A stretch of 57,840 bases of DNA from Flavobacterium sp. (GCA_027484725.1 JAIXSK010000006.1:73991-131830), one strand, 5' to 3'. Counted from the first letter of the stretch, positions 26,096-33,744 are shown. Translations and numbers: made by a program. Notes: generated by a model from the sequence alone, not told the origin.

Positions 26096-27301
26096 TTATT
26101 TTTCGTCAACGTAATCTTGAAGATATGCAAATCGCGGAGTGAGATGCCCTTTTTCAGTGACCTTGGCGCGTTCCAAAATACCATCGCGATCACCATTAAA
26201 AAAGGCTGGAATTACATGTTGCATAAACATTTCACCAAAACCTTCGCTGGCATCTTTGGGCAATTCACAGGGTAAATTATCAATAGACATCACGATGATG
26301 GCGCCCGGATGCATGTATGGAACCTCGGTATGTTCTGATGGTAAATAACCAAAAAACGGTTCTGCTATCGTGGATGCTTTGAGTGTGCAGGCAATGGGTC
26401 CGTCATCTACATCACATGAAATGTCTGCTACCACTTTGATTTTACAGTCGGCTGCACGCAACATCTCACGGCTCAAGATTTCAGGGCCATGGGCTCCGAA
26501 GAAATGTCCGGCCATAAAAATATCAGCTACTTTGGTAAAACGCTCAAAGTTAGAAGTGTATTCTGTTGGATTTTTGTAAAAGTCATATTTCTCAGCAGGT
26601 TGTCCGTCTTTGCGCTTGTAATAATCGGTCACATCAATTTGCGTATAGACCGGTTGGGCAAAATTCTTGTTCAAAAAATCATCTACTGAGACTTTTTTGG
26701 CCTTCATCCCATCTAGAATTTCTTGGGCTCCCATGGCAACTTTACCGTGACCAGTGAGTACAATTTTAATGGGTGGAAAAGTTTGACGTCTGAGCTTTTG
26801 AATCAAATCATCTTTGCTTTGAAGCGTTTCGGCTTTGGGAATATTGAATAGTTCAAACTTAACCCCAAAAGCGCGCAATCCGTTGTATGCACCAACAATT
26901 CCGGCATAACGTCCAAAACCAATCAGCCTTTTAAAATGCGCATCAACGATGGTTTCGTGGTCATACAAATCAATATTTTTAGCCAAAATTGCTTGTAATA
27001 ATTTGCGGTTGTGCGCTTGCTTTTTGATGGTATGCGAAAAGAAAAAGTATTTTTTATTCGGAATCAAAGCATCAACCGGAACTTCTTTAACCCCAAAAAG
27101 CACATCGCAATCAGACACATCATCAGTGACCAATAAACCGGCTTCTTGATATTGTTGGTCTGTAAAAAAACGAATGTCTGAGCTTTCTACTTTGATTTGT
27201 GCTTCCGGATGCTCTTGCTGTAGGCGAGCCGCTTCTTCCGGGGTAAAAACAACACGTCTGTCGGGCGGTGTTTTTCTTTCTTTGATGATTCCGAATTTCA
27301 T
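26096..27301 (-). CDS. Saccharopine dehydrogenase-like (Lys1-type) NAD(P)-dependent oxidoreductase
   Basis: The 401-residue protein has the alanine dehydrogenase/transhydrogenase-like N-terminal domain (KFGIIKERKTPPDRRVVFTPEEA, then FGVKEVP and FFSHTIKKQAHN). The Rossmann domain follows, with GFGRYAGIVGAYNGL and VLTGHGKVAMGAQEIL. VVADISCDVDDGPIA and GYLPSEHTEVPY match Lys1-type saccharopine dehydrogenases, which form lysine from saccharopine or run in reverse. Flavobacteria usually make lysine by the diaminopimelate route, so a catabolic role or another amino-acid substrate is possible. A TTG three codons upstream is in frame; ATG 27301 is the natural start. Confidence 0.85.
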   Translation of the reverse strand: MKFGIIKERKTPPDRRVVFTPEEAARLQQEHPEAQIKVESSDIRFFTDQQYQEAGLLVTDDVSDCDVLFGVKEVPVDALIPNKKYFFFSHTIKKQAHNRKLLQAILAKNIDLYDHETIVDAHFKRLIGFGRYAGIVGAYNGLRAFGVKFELFNIPKAETLQSKDDLIQKLRRQTFPPIKIVLTGHGKVAMGAQEILDGMKAKKVSVDDFLNKNFAQPVYTQIDVTDYYKRKDGQPAEKYDFYKNPTEYTSNFERFTKVADIFMAGHFFGAHGPEILSREMLRAADCKIKVVADISCDVDDGPIACTLKASTIAEPFFGYLPSEHTEVPYMHPGAIIVMSIDNLPCELPKDASEGFGEMFMQHVIPAFFNGDRDGILERAKVTEKGHLTPRFAYLQDYVDEK

Positions 27302-27459
27302 TTTGGGCAAAATTTTTCAGCGCCAAATGTAAACCTTTACTACAACGTTTTCAAAAATATTTTACCAAAAAAAATAAACCCAAATAAAAACAGTCATTGC
27401 TTTGAAAAAACATCGTTAATAAAATGTTTATAACCCATTTTTAAAGCCCTTAAATCACC

Positions 27460-27481
27460 TAGCTTTGTTTGTATATATTTG
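27460..27481 (+). promoter_or_regulatory. Candidate promoter of serine hydrolase gene
   Basis: Two -7-like motifs, TAGCTTTG (27460-27467) and TATATTTG (27474-27481), lie 37 and 23 bases before GTG 27505. They argue against the in-frame TTG at 27469 as a start because it falls inside the promoter. Confidence 0.5.
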
Positions 27482-27504
27482 TCAAAACCACTTATGACCA
27501 CCCT

Positions 27505-28695
27505 GTGAAACTCATTGTACTCTATATAAAACTCTTTTTGATTGGCGCCGTTTTCATGACTTGTTCACGACAGGACCGATCAGATTCTAATGAACCCGAA
27601 CTCAGTCAGAGCGGCTTGCCGATGATGCGTCCTTGTGCCGTACGCTATGAAAATCTTGATGAACATTATGTGCAGAGCAAGAAAAACTGCATTGAGCAAT
27701 ACTGCAACAAATTTTGGAGCAACCCCAACAATAACCTGAGTTTTTTGGTGGCCAAAGACGGACAAATCATCTATGAGCGCTACCAAGGTATGGGCTATCG
27801 TGAAAAAGACATTGCCATTACCGAAGATGTGCCGCTGCATTTAGCTTCTGTCAGCAAGGTTTTAACCGCTACTGCCATCATGCTTTTGGTTGATTACGGC
27901 AAGTTAGATTTAGACCAAAAAGTCAATACAATTATCGACAACTTTCCGTATCCTGAAATTACGGTGCGCACCTTGCTCAACCACCGCAGTGGACTTAGAA
28001 ACTATGCCTATTTTACCGAAGACAAAGGCGTTTGGGACCGCAAAAAAACCTTGACCAATCAAGATATGGCCAATTTGCTGGCTGAGAAAAACATTCAGTT
28101 GGAGTTCCCGACCAACAAACGTTTTGCCTATTGCAATACCAATTATGCTTTGCTGGCTTTGATTATTGAAAAAATTTCAGGAGTAACTTATCCGCAGGCC
28201 ATGCAAGAAATGATTTTCAAACCGCTGGGCATGACGCATACCTACGTTTTTGACTACGAAAAAGACAGAGAAACTGCAATGCCATCTTATAAAGGCAACA
28301 ACATTCGCTTGGCCTATGACTATCTCGATGCGGTTTACGGCGACAAAAACATCTACTCTACACCACGTGATTTGCTCAAGTTTGACATGGCCCGCAATGC
28401 GCCTACATTCTTAAATGAAAAACTCCGCAACCAGATTTTTAAAGGTTACAGCTACGAAACCAAAGGCACCAAAAACTACGGTTTGGGCACGAGGATGATT
28501 GAGTGGGAAGGCGGACAGAAATTCTTTTTCCACAATGGTTGGTGGCACGGAAACACCTCTTCATATATTAGCTTACTCAAAGAAAACGTGACCATTATTG
28601 CGCTGTCCAACAAGTACAACAAAAATGTGTATACGGCTAAAAAACTTGCGCCTATTTTCGGAGATTATCCGTTTGATTTTGTGGATGAGGAGTAG
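27505..28695 (+). CDS. Beta-lactamase-family serine hydrolase lipoprotein
   Basis: The 396-residue product starts at GTG 27505 and has a lipoprotein signal ending FMTCS. It belongs to the class C beta-lactamase/DD-peptidase/esterase fold. Motif 1 is S-V-S-K in LASVSKVLTATAI (nucleophilic Ser and Lys), motif 2 is Y-C-N in FAYCNTNYALLALI, and motif 3 is H-N-G in FFHNGWWHG. The substrate cannot be told from sequence; family members act on D-amino-acid peptides, beta-lactams or esters. It is probably periplasmic and membrane-anchored. It stands alone, followed by a repeat-rich non-coding region. Confidence 0.88.
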   Translation: MKLIVLYIKLFLIGAVFMTCSRQDRSDSNEPELSQSGLPMMRPCAVRYENLDEHYVQSKKNCIEQYCNKFWSNPNNNLSFLVAKDGQIIYERYQGMGYREKDIAITEDVPLHLASVSKVLTATAIMLLVDYGKLDLDQKVNTIIDNFPYPEITVRTLLNHRSGLRNYAYFTEDKGVWDRKKTLTNQDMANLLAEKNIQLEFPTNKRFAYCNTNYALLALIIEKISGVTYPQAMQEMIFKPLGMTHTYVFDYEKDRETAMPSYKGNNIRLAYDYLDAVYGDKNIYSTPRDLLKFDMARNAPTFLNEKLRNQIFKGYSYETKGTKNYGLGTRMIEWEGGQKFFFHNGWWHGNTSSYISLLKENVTIIALSNKYNKNVYTAKKLAPIFGDYPFDFVDEE

Positions 28696-28761
28696 ATTCG
28701 GTTGCGGTTTTGGAGACGCTGCGCTCAAGTAGAGATATTTTTTTGAGTTAACGGCTTTTCA

Positions 28762-29183
28762 GTTACTCAAATGTTTCAACTAAACTTCTTAAACCTACTC
28801 AACTTTATAAACTTCGTAGACTTTCTCAACCTTGTAAGCTGTAAGCTGGTTGTAGATTTTGAGTTACTCAAATGTTTCAACTAAACTTCATAAACCTGCT
28901 CAACTTCTCAAACTTCTCAAACTTCTTAAACTTCTTAAACTTCTTAAACTTTCTCAACCTTGTAAGCTGTAAGCTGGTTGTAGATTTTGAGTTACTCAAA
29001 TGTTTCAACTAAACTTCATAAACCTGCTCAACTTCTTAAACTTCTTAAACTTCTTAAACTTTCTCAACCTTGTAAGCTGTAAGCTGGTTGTAGATTTTGA
29101 GTTACTCAAATGTTTCAACTAAACTTCATAAACCTGCTCAACTTTATAAACTTCTTAAACTTTCTAAACTTTCTAAACCTGAC
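28762..29183. repeat. Nested tandem repeat: about 100-bp units with 9-bp sub-repeats
   Basis: Four units each begin GTTACTCAAATGTTTCAACT, at 28762, 28863, 28991 and 29101. The first three end GTAAGCTGGTTGTAGATTTT; the fourth is truncated. Unit lengths are 101, 128 and 110 bases, differing only by 27 and 9. The variable part is a run of 9-mers of the AACTTCTTA / AACTTCTCA type. The region has no convincing reading frame (unit length is not a multiple of three) and no spacer-like unique sequence. It occupies most of the gap after the serine hydrolase gene. Confidence 0.9.
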
Positions 29184-29184
29184 T

Positions 29185-29298
29185 GCGTGAGGGATGGCAG
29201 CGGCATCCTTTTGTGAAGTATGAACAAAAGATAAAGCGCACAGCCCAACGGCGACACCAATGTTTCTGTCAAGTTGGGTGATGCATTCGCCGGCACGC
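29185..29298 (+). ncRNA. Structured RNA element sharing a core with the 4.45-kb element (copy B)
   Basis: GCGTG (29185-29189) pairs with CACGC (29294-29298), CGGCGA (29249-29254) with TCGCCG (29287-29292), CACC (29255-29258) with GGTG (29277-29280), and ATC(C)TTTTGT (29205-29213) with ACAAAAGAT (29224-29232). The core GGATGGCAGCGGCATCC ... GATAAAGCGCACAGC matches copy A (GATCGAAGCAGCATCC ... GATAACGCGCAGAGC). Copy B has an extra 3' arm. It lies between the tandem repeat and the tmRNA promoter. From memory such elements resemble the Flavo-1 RNA motif. Strand is inferred from copy A. Confidence 0.5.
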
Positions 29299-29375
29299 CC
29301 TACCCGATGCGAAAGCCAAACTGAGCGGAGTTAAAAATTAAAACCGTATTAACAACTGAAACTTAATTTATGCAT

Positions 29376-29383
29376 TATATTTG
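29376..29383 (+). promoter_or_regulatory. Candidate ssrA promoter, -7 element TATATTTG
   Basis: TATATTTG fits TAnnTTTG and lies 48 bases before mature tmRNA. The leader between (29391-29421) is made of three ATTCGTAATT-like repeats and would be removed by 5' processing. Confidence 0.5.
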
Positions 29384-29430
29384 CGCCTCAATTCGTAATT
29401 CGTAATTGATAATTCGTAATTAAAAAAACT

Positions 29431-29823
29431 GGGGTCGACTGGTTTTGACAGCAAGGTCAATGGAACAGTAAGCACGTCGAGCACTGAGGCAAATCTCGTA
29501 AATCTTAGCCTCGAACTTTTAAACGGCGAAGGAAACTACGCTCTTGCTGCTTAATCTGAATTATAGTAAGATGAGCCTCGTCCTACCAGGTAGGAAAGCA
29601 GGATTTACCTCGAAAGCCCTGGTTCTTGGCGGTCGGTTCAGGTAAATCGTAAATTTGAACCTAAGCATTATGGCGCTCTGACATGGTGACGAAAACTTCA
29701 GGAGATAAGCGTTGGGTGGTTGTTCCTGTCCTAGCTCAACGTCGAAAACCCAAACAGGGAATAAACGTGTAGAAAGCTCTTCGATTGCTTGTTTGGACGG
29801 GAGTTCGACTCTCCCCGACTCCA
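29431..29823 (+). ncRNA. ssrA: Transfer-messenger RNA (tag GEGNYALAA)
   Basis: tmRNA rescues stalled ribosomes and tags the nascent peptide for proteolysis together with SmpB. The 5' end GGGGTCGACTGGTTTTGACA pairs with the 3' end CGACTCC to form the acceptor stem, and GGGAGTTCGACTCTCCC is the T-arm. The tag frame starts at GGC 29525 and ends at TAA 29552-29554, encoding GEGNYALAA, which fits the ALAA-ending degron family. The length of about 393 bases is normal. Two tandem terminators follow. Open frames on the opposite strand here are chance. Confidence 0.96.
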
Positions 29824-29856
29824 CATCACTCGCCATTTGTTGGCGACTATAAAAAG

Positions 29857-29892
29857 AAAAAAACCATCAAGTTCACTTGAATGGTTTTTTTC
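29857..29892 (+). terminator. tmRNA terminator 1
   Basis: AACCAT-CAAGT pairs with ACTTG-AATGGTT around TTC, followed by a T-run. It is the first terminator after ssrA, inside repeat copy 1. Confidence 0.85.
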
Positions 29893-30014
29893 GTTTATAG
29901 GCGTCTGTCTTTGCAAAAGACAGCAAATGGCATTTGCAGGAGTGGCGTTCAGGAGCTGAGCGCAGCTACTCTCCCCGACTCCACACCAAGCGCAATTTGT
30001 TTGCGACTGTAAAT

Positions 30015-30055
30015 AAAAAAGATTCAACAAGTTTTACTTGATTGAATCTTTTTTG
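30015..30055 (+). terminator. tmRNA terminator 2 (duplicated)
   Basis: AAAAAAGATTCAA pairs with TTGAATCTTTTTT around CAAGT-TTT-ACTTG. It is homologous in position to terminator 1 but with a different stem sequence, inside repeat copy 2. Confidence 0.85.
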
Positions 30056-30128
30056 TTTATGGGCGCCTGTCTTTGCAAAAGGCAGCAAATTGCATTTGCA
30101 AGAACGGAGTTCAGGAGCTGAGCGCAGC

Positions 30129-30279
30129 CACGCTCACACTTACTTGAATGGATTTTTTGGTTTGTATCACCTAACTTCAAAAAAAACTTTTGACATGAGT
30201 AGTTAATCCATTAAATCAATTCATTTTTTATGGTTAATTCATTTTTTTTCAGACCTTAGTGTACCTTTAAAAAAAACTG
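30129..30279. other. AT-rich spacer before small membrane protein gene
   Basis: It holds a decayed terminator-like stretch near 30142-30160 and two direct copies of AATTCATTTTTT (about 30217 and 30236). TACCTTTA (30262-30269) is a near match to a -7 element, 11 bases before the next ATG. No gene is supported. Confidence 0.4.
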
Positions 30280-30444
30280 ATGAGAATCTTCTTGCCTTTT
30301 GTTTTTGCGCTGTTGTTTTTGGGATGGTTGGTGTACCGACTCATTGTTGGCAAAGATTTAAAAGCCAACAAAAATGACCTGTATACGGGCATTTTTTTTA
30401 TTGTTATTTGGGTAGTTTTATACAGTTGGCTTTGGGCTTCTTAA
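30280..30444 (+). CDS. Small two-helix membrane protein (54 aa)
   Basis: ATG 30280 to TAA 30442-30444 encodes MRIFLPFVFALLFLGWLVYR, a basic/polar turn (KDLKANKND), then a second hydrophobic helix ending WLWAS. The two helices, charge pattern and position 6 bases before the HEAT-repeat gene support a real gene, although it is short. Both termini are likely on the same side. No family is recognised; small proteins of this type are common before operons in Flavobacteria. Confidence 0.65.
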   Translation: MRIFLPFVFALLFLGWLVYRLIVGKDLKANKNDLYTGIFFIVIWVVLYSWLWAS

Positions 30445-30450
30445 GATGAT

Positions 30451-30966
30451 ATGACACTCACAGAACTATTTCAAGACAAAACTTTAAACGCCAAAGGCAA
30501 AACTGAAAAACTCAGTGCTCTGCTTTTAGACGGAACTTTAGAACCAAAAACATTGATTGCTTTTGCACAGGATGCCAAAGATGCCGACAAAGGCACTTGT
30601 GTGGAGGCTTTTGAGTATGCTACCAGGCTCAATCCGCAGTTTGCTTCACTGGATTGCTTGCATTTTGCCACAGCACACTTATCGCACAAAGCTCCGCGCG
30701 TTCAATGGGAATCGGCCAAAGTCATCGGCAATATCGCACCGTTGTTTCAGAATGATTTAGCTCCTGCCATGAATCAGTTGCTCATAAACACAGAACATCC
30801 CGGAACCGTGGTGCGCTGGGCAGCTGCTTTTGCTTTAGGCGAGATCATCAAACTCAAATTGCCTACCAATGAAGATTTGGTTCCAACGGTTGAAAATATC
30901 ATCGAACGCGAAGAGAAAAATTCCATTAAAAAAATATATCAAGCGGCGCTCAAGAAAATCAAATAA
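30451..30966 (+). CDS. HEAT-repeat-like protein
   Basis: The 171-residue soluble protein has regular paired helices with HEAT-like spacing (APRVQWESAKVIGNIAPLF, GTVVRWAAAFALGEIIKL). It probably serves as a protein-binding scaffold. As I recall, some homologues carry the label adenylosuccinate lyase, which nothing in this sequence supports. The gene lies between the small membrane protein (6 bases) and the TMEM175 gene (3 bases) and must be co-transcribed with them. Confidence 0.72.
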   Translation: MTLTELFQDKTLNAKGKTEKLSALLLDGTLEPKTLIAFAQDAKDADKGTCVEAFEYATRLNPQFASLDCLHFATAHLSHKAPRVQWESAKVIGNIAPLFQNDLAPAMNQLLINTEHPGTVVRWAAAFALGEIIKLKLPTNEDLVPTVENIIEREEKNSIKKIYQAALKKIK

Positions 30967-30969
30967 ACT

Positions 30970-31641
30970 ATGAAAGGTAACAACACTGAAACAAACATTG
31001 AATCTGAAATCAAGAGAGAATTTCAAATTGAACGTATGATTTTGTTTAGCGATGCTGTTTTTGCCATCGTTATTACGCTCATGGCCATTGAAATCAGGAT
31101 TCCAGAAATTAAAGAAGAACTCAGTCAAGAAGTACTTTTGCATGAACTCAAGAATTTGTTTCCGGTTTTGCTGTCGTATGTGGTGAGTTTCTTTTTTATC
31201 GGGAGTATTTGGTATCAACACCTCAAAACTTTTAGTTTGATCAAAGATTACAACCAAGGCCTGATTATTCGCAATTTGATTTTGCTGTTTTTTGTTGGTT
31301 TATTTCCGTTTAGCGCTTCGGTCATTACACGCAGTCATAATGCTTCACTGGCTTACTTTATTTATATGGGCACGATTATTTTTTGCATCATCGCGCAATA
31401 TCTTTTACAGCAATACATCATCAACACACCCTCAATCCGGATCAGCAAAATTGAACCCGAACATTTAAATGAACTCAAACGAAAGCGTTTTTTGGTAATT
31501 GGATTCATGGTTGCTTTTGTGGCTAGTGTTGCAACCTATTTAGCCACTGACGATCCTGAGGTTCGTTCATGGCTTCCGCTTTGGATTATTCCGGTGGCAG
31601 TTGTTTACAGATGGATGAACAGAAAATTAAAAACTTCATGA
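30970..31641 (+). CDS. TMEM175-family (DUF1211) potassium channel-like membrane protein
   Basis: The 223-residue protein has six predicted helices. The first carries ERMILFSDAVFAIVITLMAIEIRIP (about 21-45), matching the R-x3-F-S-D signature of TMEM175 potassium channels, although the usual Arg position must be read as E-R-M-I-L-F-S-D. Bacterial members form tetrameric K+-leak channels in the inner membrane. It starts 3 bases after the HEAT gene and overlaps the DUF1801 gene by four bases (ATGA), so the four genes from 30280 to 32003 look like one operon. Confidence 0.87.
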   Translation: MKGNNTETNIESEIKREFQIERMILFSDAVFAIVITLMAIEIRIPEIKEELSQEVLLHELKNLFPVLLSYVVSFFFIGSIWYQHLKTFSLIKDYNQGLIIRNLILLFFVGLFPFSASVITRSHNASLAYFIYMGTIIFCIIAQYLLQQYIINTPSIRISKIEPEHLNELKRKRFLVIGFMVAFVASVATYLATDDPEVRSWLPLWIIPVAVVYRWMNRKLKTS

Positions 31642-32003
31642 AACCCGCAACCGTTGAAGCCTACATCAGCTCTTTTGCACCGCCCATTCAAGACCGATTG
31701 CAAACTTTGCGCGCACTGGTTGTACAAACAGCGCCTGAGGCTACCGAAAGCATCGCTTATGGAATGCCCGCCTATAAAACTTTGGGCAAACCACTGATTT
31801 ATTTTGCCGGATACGAGCACCACATTGGTTTTTACGCAACGCCTTCTGGTCATGAACAATTTAAAGAGGCTTTGTCTGTGTACAAGCAAGGAAAAGGATC
31901 AGTGCAATTCCCCAATAACAAGCCTCTGCCGCTTCAACTCATCAAAGAAATTGTTTTGTTTAGAGTTGCAGAAAATCAATCTAAATATAACAGCAGAAAA
32001 TAG
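31638..32003 (+). CDS. DUF1801 protein (YdhG-like)
   Basis: The 121-residue protein has the DUF1801 signature ESIAYGMPAYKTLGKPLIYFAGYEHHIGFYATP (about 38-70). It shares this with Fra/YdhG-like proteins, which some studies link to iron handling; the function is not settled. The longer frame to 31569 lies within TMEM175 and is rejected. ATG 31638 overlaps the TMEM175 stop. A second DUF1801-type protein (YdeI) is at 49.3 kb. Confidence 0.85.
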   Translation: MKPATVEAYISSFAPPIQDRLQTLRALVVQTAPEATESIAYGMPAYKTLGKPLIYFAGYEHHIGFYATPSGHEQFKEALSVYKQGKGSVQFPNNKPLPLQLIKEIVLFRVAENQSKYNSRK

Positions 32004-32049
32004 TTTTTAAAATATGATTTACATCAGGTTTTGAGCTAAAAGTACCCGC

Positions 32050-32057
32050 TAATTTTG
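32050..32057 (+). promoter_or_regulatory. Candidate ompW promoter, -7 element TAATTTTG
   Basis: TAATTTTG fits TAnnTTTG 27 bases before ATG 32085. TTG at 32031-32033 is 16 bases upstream and could be the -33 box. Confidence 0.5.
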
Positions 32058-32084
32058 GGGTATAATTTAAAAACTCTTCAACCA

Positions 32085-32765
32085 ATGAAAAGAATATTTC
32101 TCGCTGTGATGGCTTTAGGACTGTTCAGCATTAGTTCAGTAAATGCACAAGAAAAACAAAAATCATCTGACTTTAAAAAATGGCAAGTTCGCGTGCGTGG
32201 AGTATGGGTTGCCCCAGACGAAAGCGCTAAAATTGACATCATCGGAGGCGATGTAAACGTATCGACCACCTTTATTCCAGAGCTTGATTTTACTTATTTC
32301 TTTACCAAACACGTATCAGCCGAATTGATTTTAGGAACTACCAAACACGAGGTGCATACCGTAGCTTCAGATATTTCAGCGGTAGGCGGCCCAACAAGTT
32401 ATGACGTTGATTTAGGAAGCGTGTATTTATTGCCGCCAACTTTGACTGCACAATATCATTTTATCATTGCCGATGTGTTCCGTCCGTATGTAGGCGCCGG
32501 TGTTAACTACACTATCTTTTACAATGCCGATGAAGGAAAAGTGGTTAAAGGCATCAAATATGACAATGCGTTTGGTTATGCTTTTCAAGGCGGTTTTGAT
32601 TTAATGGTAAGCGACAAATATTTCATCAATATAGATTGTAAGAAACTCATTCTCAATACCAAAGTTAAAGTTGATGCTTCTAACTTGGCTGCTGGTTTAT
32701 CCATCCCGGCAGATGTAGACTTGAATCCTTGGCTGGTTGGTTTTGGTGTCGGAATGAAATTTTAA
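32085..32765 (+). CDS. OmpW-family outer-membrane protein
   Basis: The 226-residue protein has a signal peptide (IFLAVMALGLFSISSVNAQ) and the OmpW layout: KWQVRVRGVWVAPDESA near the N terminus, FIPELDFTYFFTKHVSAELILGTTKHEV, LPPTLTAQYHF, PYVGAGVNYTIFYN, and a C terminus LNPWLVGFGVGMKF ending in Phe. OmpW proteins are eight-stranded barrels that pass small hydrophobic molecules. ATG 32085 is used because the longer frame adds no signal. It has its own promoter and terminator. Confidence 0.9.
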   Translation: MKRIFLAVMALGLFSISSVNAQEKQKSSDFKKWQVRVRGVWVAPDESAKIDIIGGDVNVSTTFIPELDFTYFFTKHVSAELILGTTKHEVHTVASDISAVGGPTSYDVDLGSVYLLPPTLTAQYHFIIADVFRPYVGAGVNYTIFYNADEGKVVKGIKYDNAFGYAFQGGFDLMVSDKYFINIDCKKLILNTKVKVDASNLAAGLSIPADVDLNPWLVGFGVGMKF

Positions 32766-32790
32766 TGTTTTTTTAGTGGTTAGTATTGGG

Positions 32791-32822
32791 GAAGCCGTTG
32801 TGTATGCAGCGGCTTCTTTTTT
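32791..32822 (+). terminator. Intrinsic terminator after ompW-like gene
   Basis: GAAGCCG (32791-32797) pairs with CGGCTTC (32810-32816), followed by a T-run. Confidence 0.85.
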
Positions 32823-32898
32823 ATTTGGTTCAACAAAAAAAATGGTTTTAAATGATAACTTTACGGGTACAACAAACTAACCAACAAAAAAATAACAG

Positions 32899-33270
32899 AT
32901 GAAAAAAGACAAAATCATTTATTGGATTGCAACAGGTATGATTGCCTTGTTTGAGGGCGTTATGCCGGCACTGACCTCACAAACTGAAATGGCCAAAGAA
33001 GGCATCAGACATTTGGGTTACCCGGAATATTTTGGAACTGCCTTGGCCATTTTTAAAGTATTGGGTGCATTAACATTGGTGATTCCTCAAATCCCAAACC
33101 GAGTCAAAGAATGGGCTTATGCCGGTTTTGCGTTTGATTTTATCTTCGCCTCTATCAGTCTTGGCGCTGTTGATGGCATCAACGGATTAACTTTTTTCCC
33201 AATGATTGTTTTGGCTATTTTGATGGTTTCATATGTATATCATCACAAATTACAACAAGCTAAAAACTAA
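32899..33270 (+). CDS. DoxX-family membrane protein
   Basis: The 123-residue protein has four helices and the DoxX-like pattern YWIATGMIALFEGVMPALT, HLGYPEYFGTALAIFKVLGALTLVIPQIP (about 36-64) and KEWAYAGFAFDFIFA. The Pro-Glu-Tyr and Lys in helix 2 are typical of this subfamily. DoxX-like proteins are inner-membrane proteins of uncertain, possibly redox-linked function. The SRPBCC gene follows after 3 bases and is surely co-transcribed. Confidence 0.85.
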   Translation: MKKDKIIYWIATGMIALFEGVMPALTSQTEMAKEGIRHLGYPEYFGTALAIFKVLGALTLVIPQIPNRVKEWAYAGFAFDFIFASISLGAVDGINGLTFFPMIVLAILMVSYVYHHKLQQAKN

Positions 33271-33273
33271 TCT

Positions 33274-33684
33274 ATGAATTCAAAAATAACGGTGAGCGCA
33301 AGCATCAATGCCCACTCAGAAAAAGTTTGGAACTATTACACCCAACCCGAACATATTGTTCATTGGAATTTTGCCGACGTTTCATGGCATTGCCCATCGG
33401 CCGAAAATGATCTGCGTTTGGGCGGAACCTACAAAGCGCGCATGGAAGCCAAAGACGGAAGTTTTGGTTTTGACTTTGAAGCCGTGTATACACAAATAAC
33501 GTTGGGACATGAATTTACTTATGAATTTGGCGGACGAACCGCGCATATGCAACTGGAAAATCAAGGTGCTCAAACCAAGATTACGGTTACTTTTGATCCA
33601 GAAAATGAACATCCGCTTGAGATGCAAGAATTTGGTTGGCAAGCCATTTTGAATCATTTCAAAGCTTATGTTGAAACCAACTAA
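33274..33684 (+). CDS. SRPBCC/AHSA1-family ligand-binding protein
   Basis: The 136-residue protein has the START/AHSA1 helix-grip pattern: KITVSASINAHSEKVWNYYTQPEHIVHWNFA (about 3-33), LGGTYKARMEAKDG, FEAVYTQI and the closing helix GWQAILNHFKAYVE. It probably binds a hydrophobic ligand in the cytoplasm. It pairs with the DoxX gene, a pairing seen in other Flavobacteria. The ligand is unknown. Confidence 0.87.
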   Translation: MNSKITVSASINAHSEKVWNYYTQPEHIVHWNFADVSWHCPSAENDLRLGGTYKARMEAKDGSFGFDFEAVYTQITLGHEFTYEFGGRTAHMQLENQGAQTKITVTFDPENEHPLEMQEFGWQAILNHFKAYVETN

Positions 33685-33705
33685 AAGAACCCAACGAACA
33701 ATAGT

Positions 33706-33744
33706 AAGCCGAAGACAAATTCATTAATTCTTCGGCTTTTTATT
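33706..33744 (+). terminator. Intrinsic terminator after SRPBCC gene
   Basis: AAGCCGAAGA (33706-33715) pairs with TCTTCGGCTT (33729-33738), followed by T-rich sequence. Confidence 0.85.

Larger units (their letters stand above)
29808..30128. repeat. Tandem duplication of tmRNA 3' end with terminator and hairpins (160 + 161 bp)
   Basis: Copy 1 (29808-29967) begins inside the tmRNA T-arm with ACTCTCCCCGACTCCACA and ends GAGCTGAGCGCAGC. Copy 2 (29968-30128) repeats the whole unit. Each holds a CGCCA/TGGCG or CGCAA/TTGCG hairpin with the same TTTGT loop, a terminator, a CTGTCTTT-GCA-AAAGACAG-type hairpin and GCAAATggcATTTGC. Several stems differ between copies by compensatory changes. After copy 2, ACTTGAATGGATTTTTTGG (about 30142-30160) looks like a decayed third terminator. 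The 18-base T-arm repeat is positioned like an attachment site, but no integrase is present. Confidence 0.85.

Noticed and set aside
26011..26196. 62-residue N-terminal extension of the GH97 protein
   Set aside because: It runs through the terminator of the upstream gene and hides the signal peptide starting at 26010.
28762..29183. CRISPR array
   Set aside because: Repeats follow each other without unique spacers, unit length varies by 9, and no cas genes are near.
29561..30030. Two minus-strand frames (91 and 99 codons) over tmRNA and its repeated tail
   Set aside because: They are antisense to a structured RNA gene; both translate repeats of RNA stems and lack signals.
29808..30128. Genomic island with att sites at tmRNA
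   Set aside because: Only 160 bases separate the two 18-base direct repeats and no integrase or cargo gene lies between, so I report a duplication and not an island.
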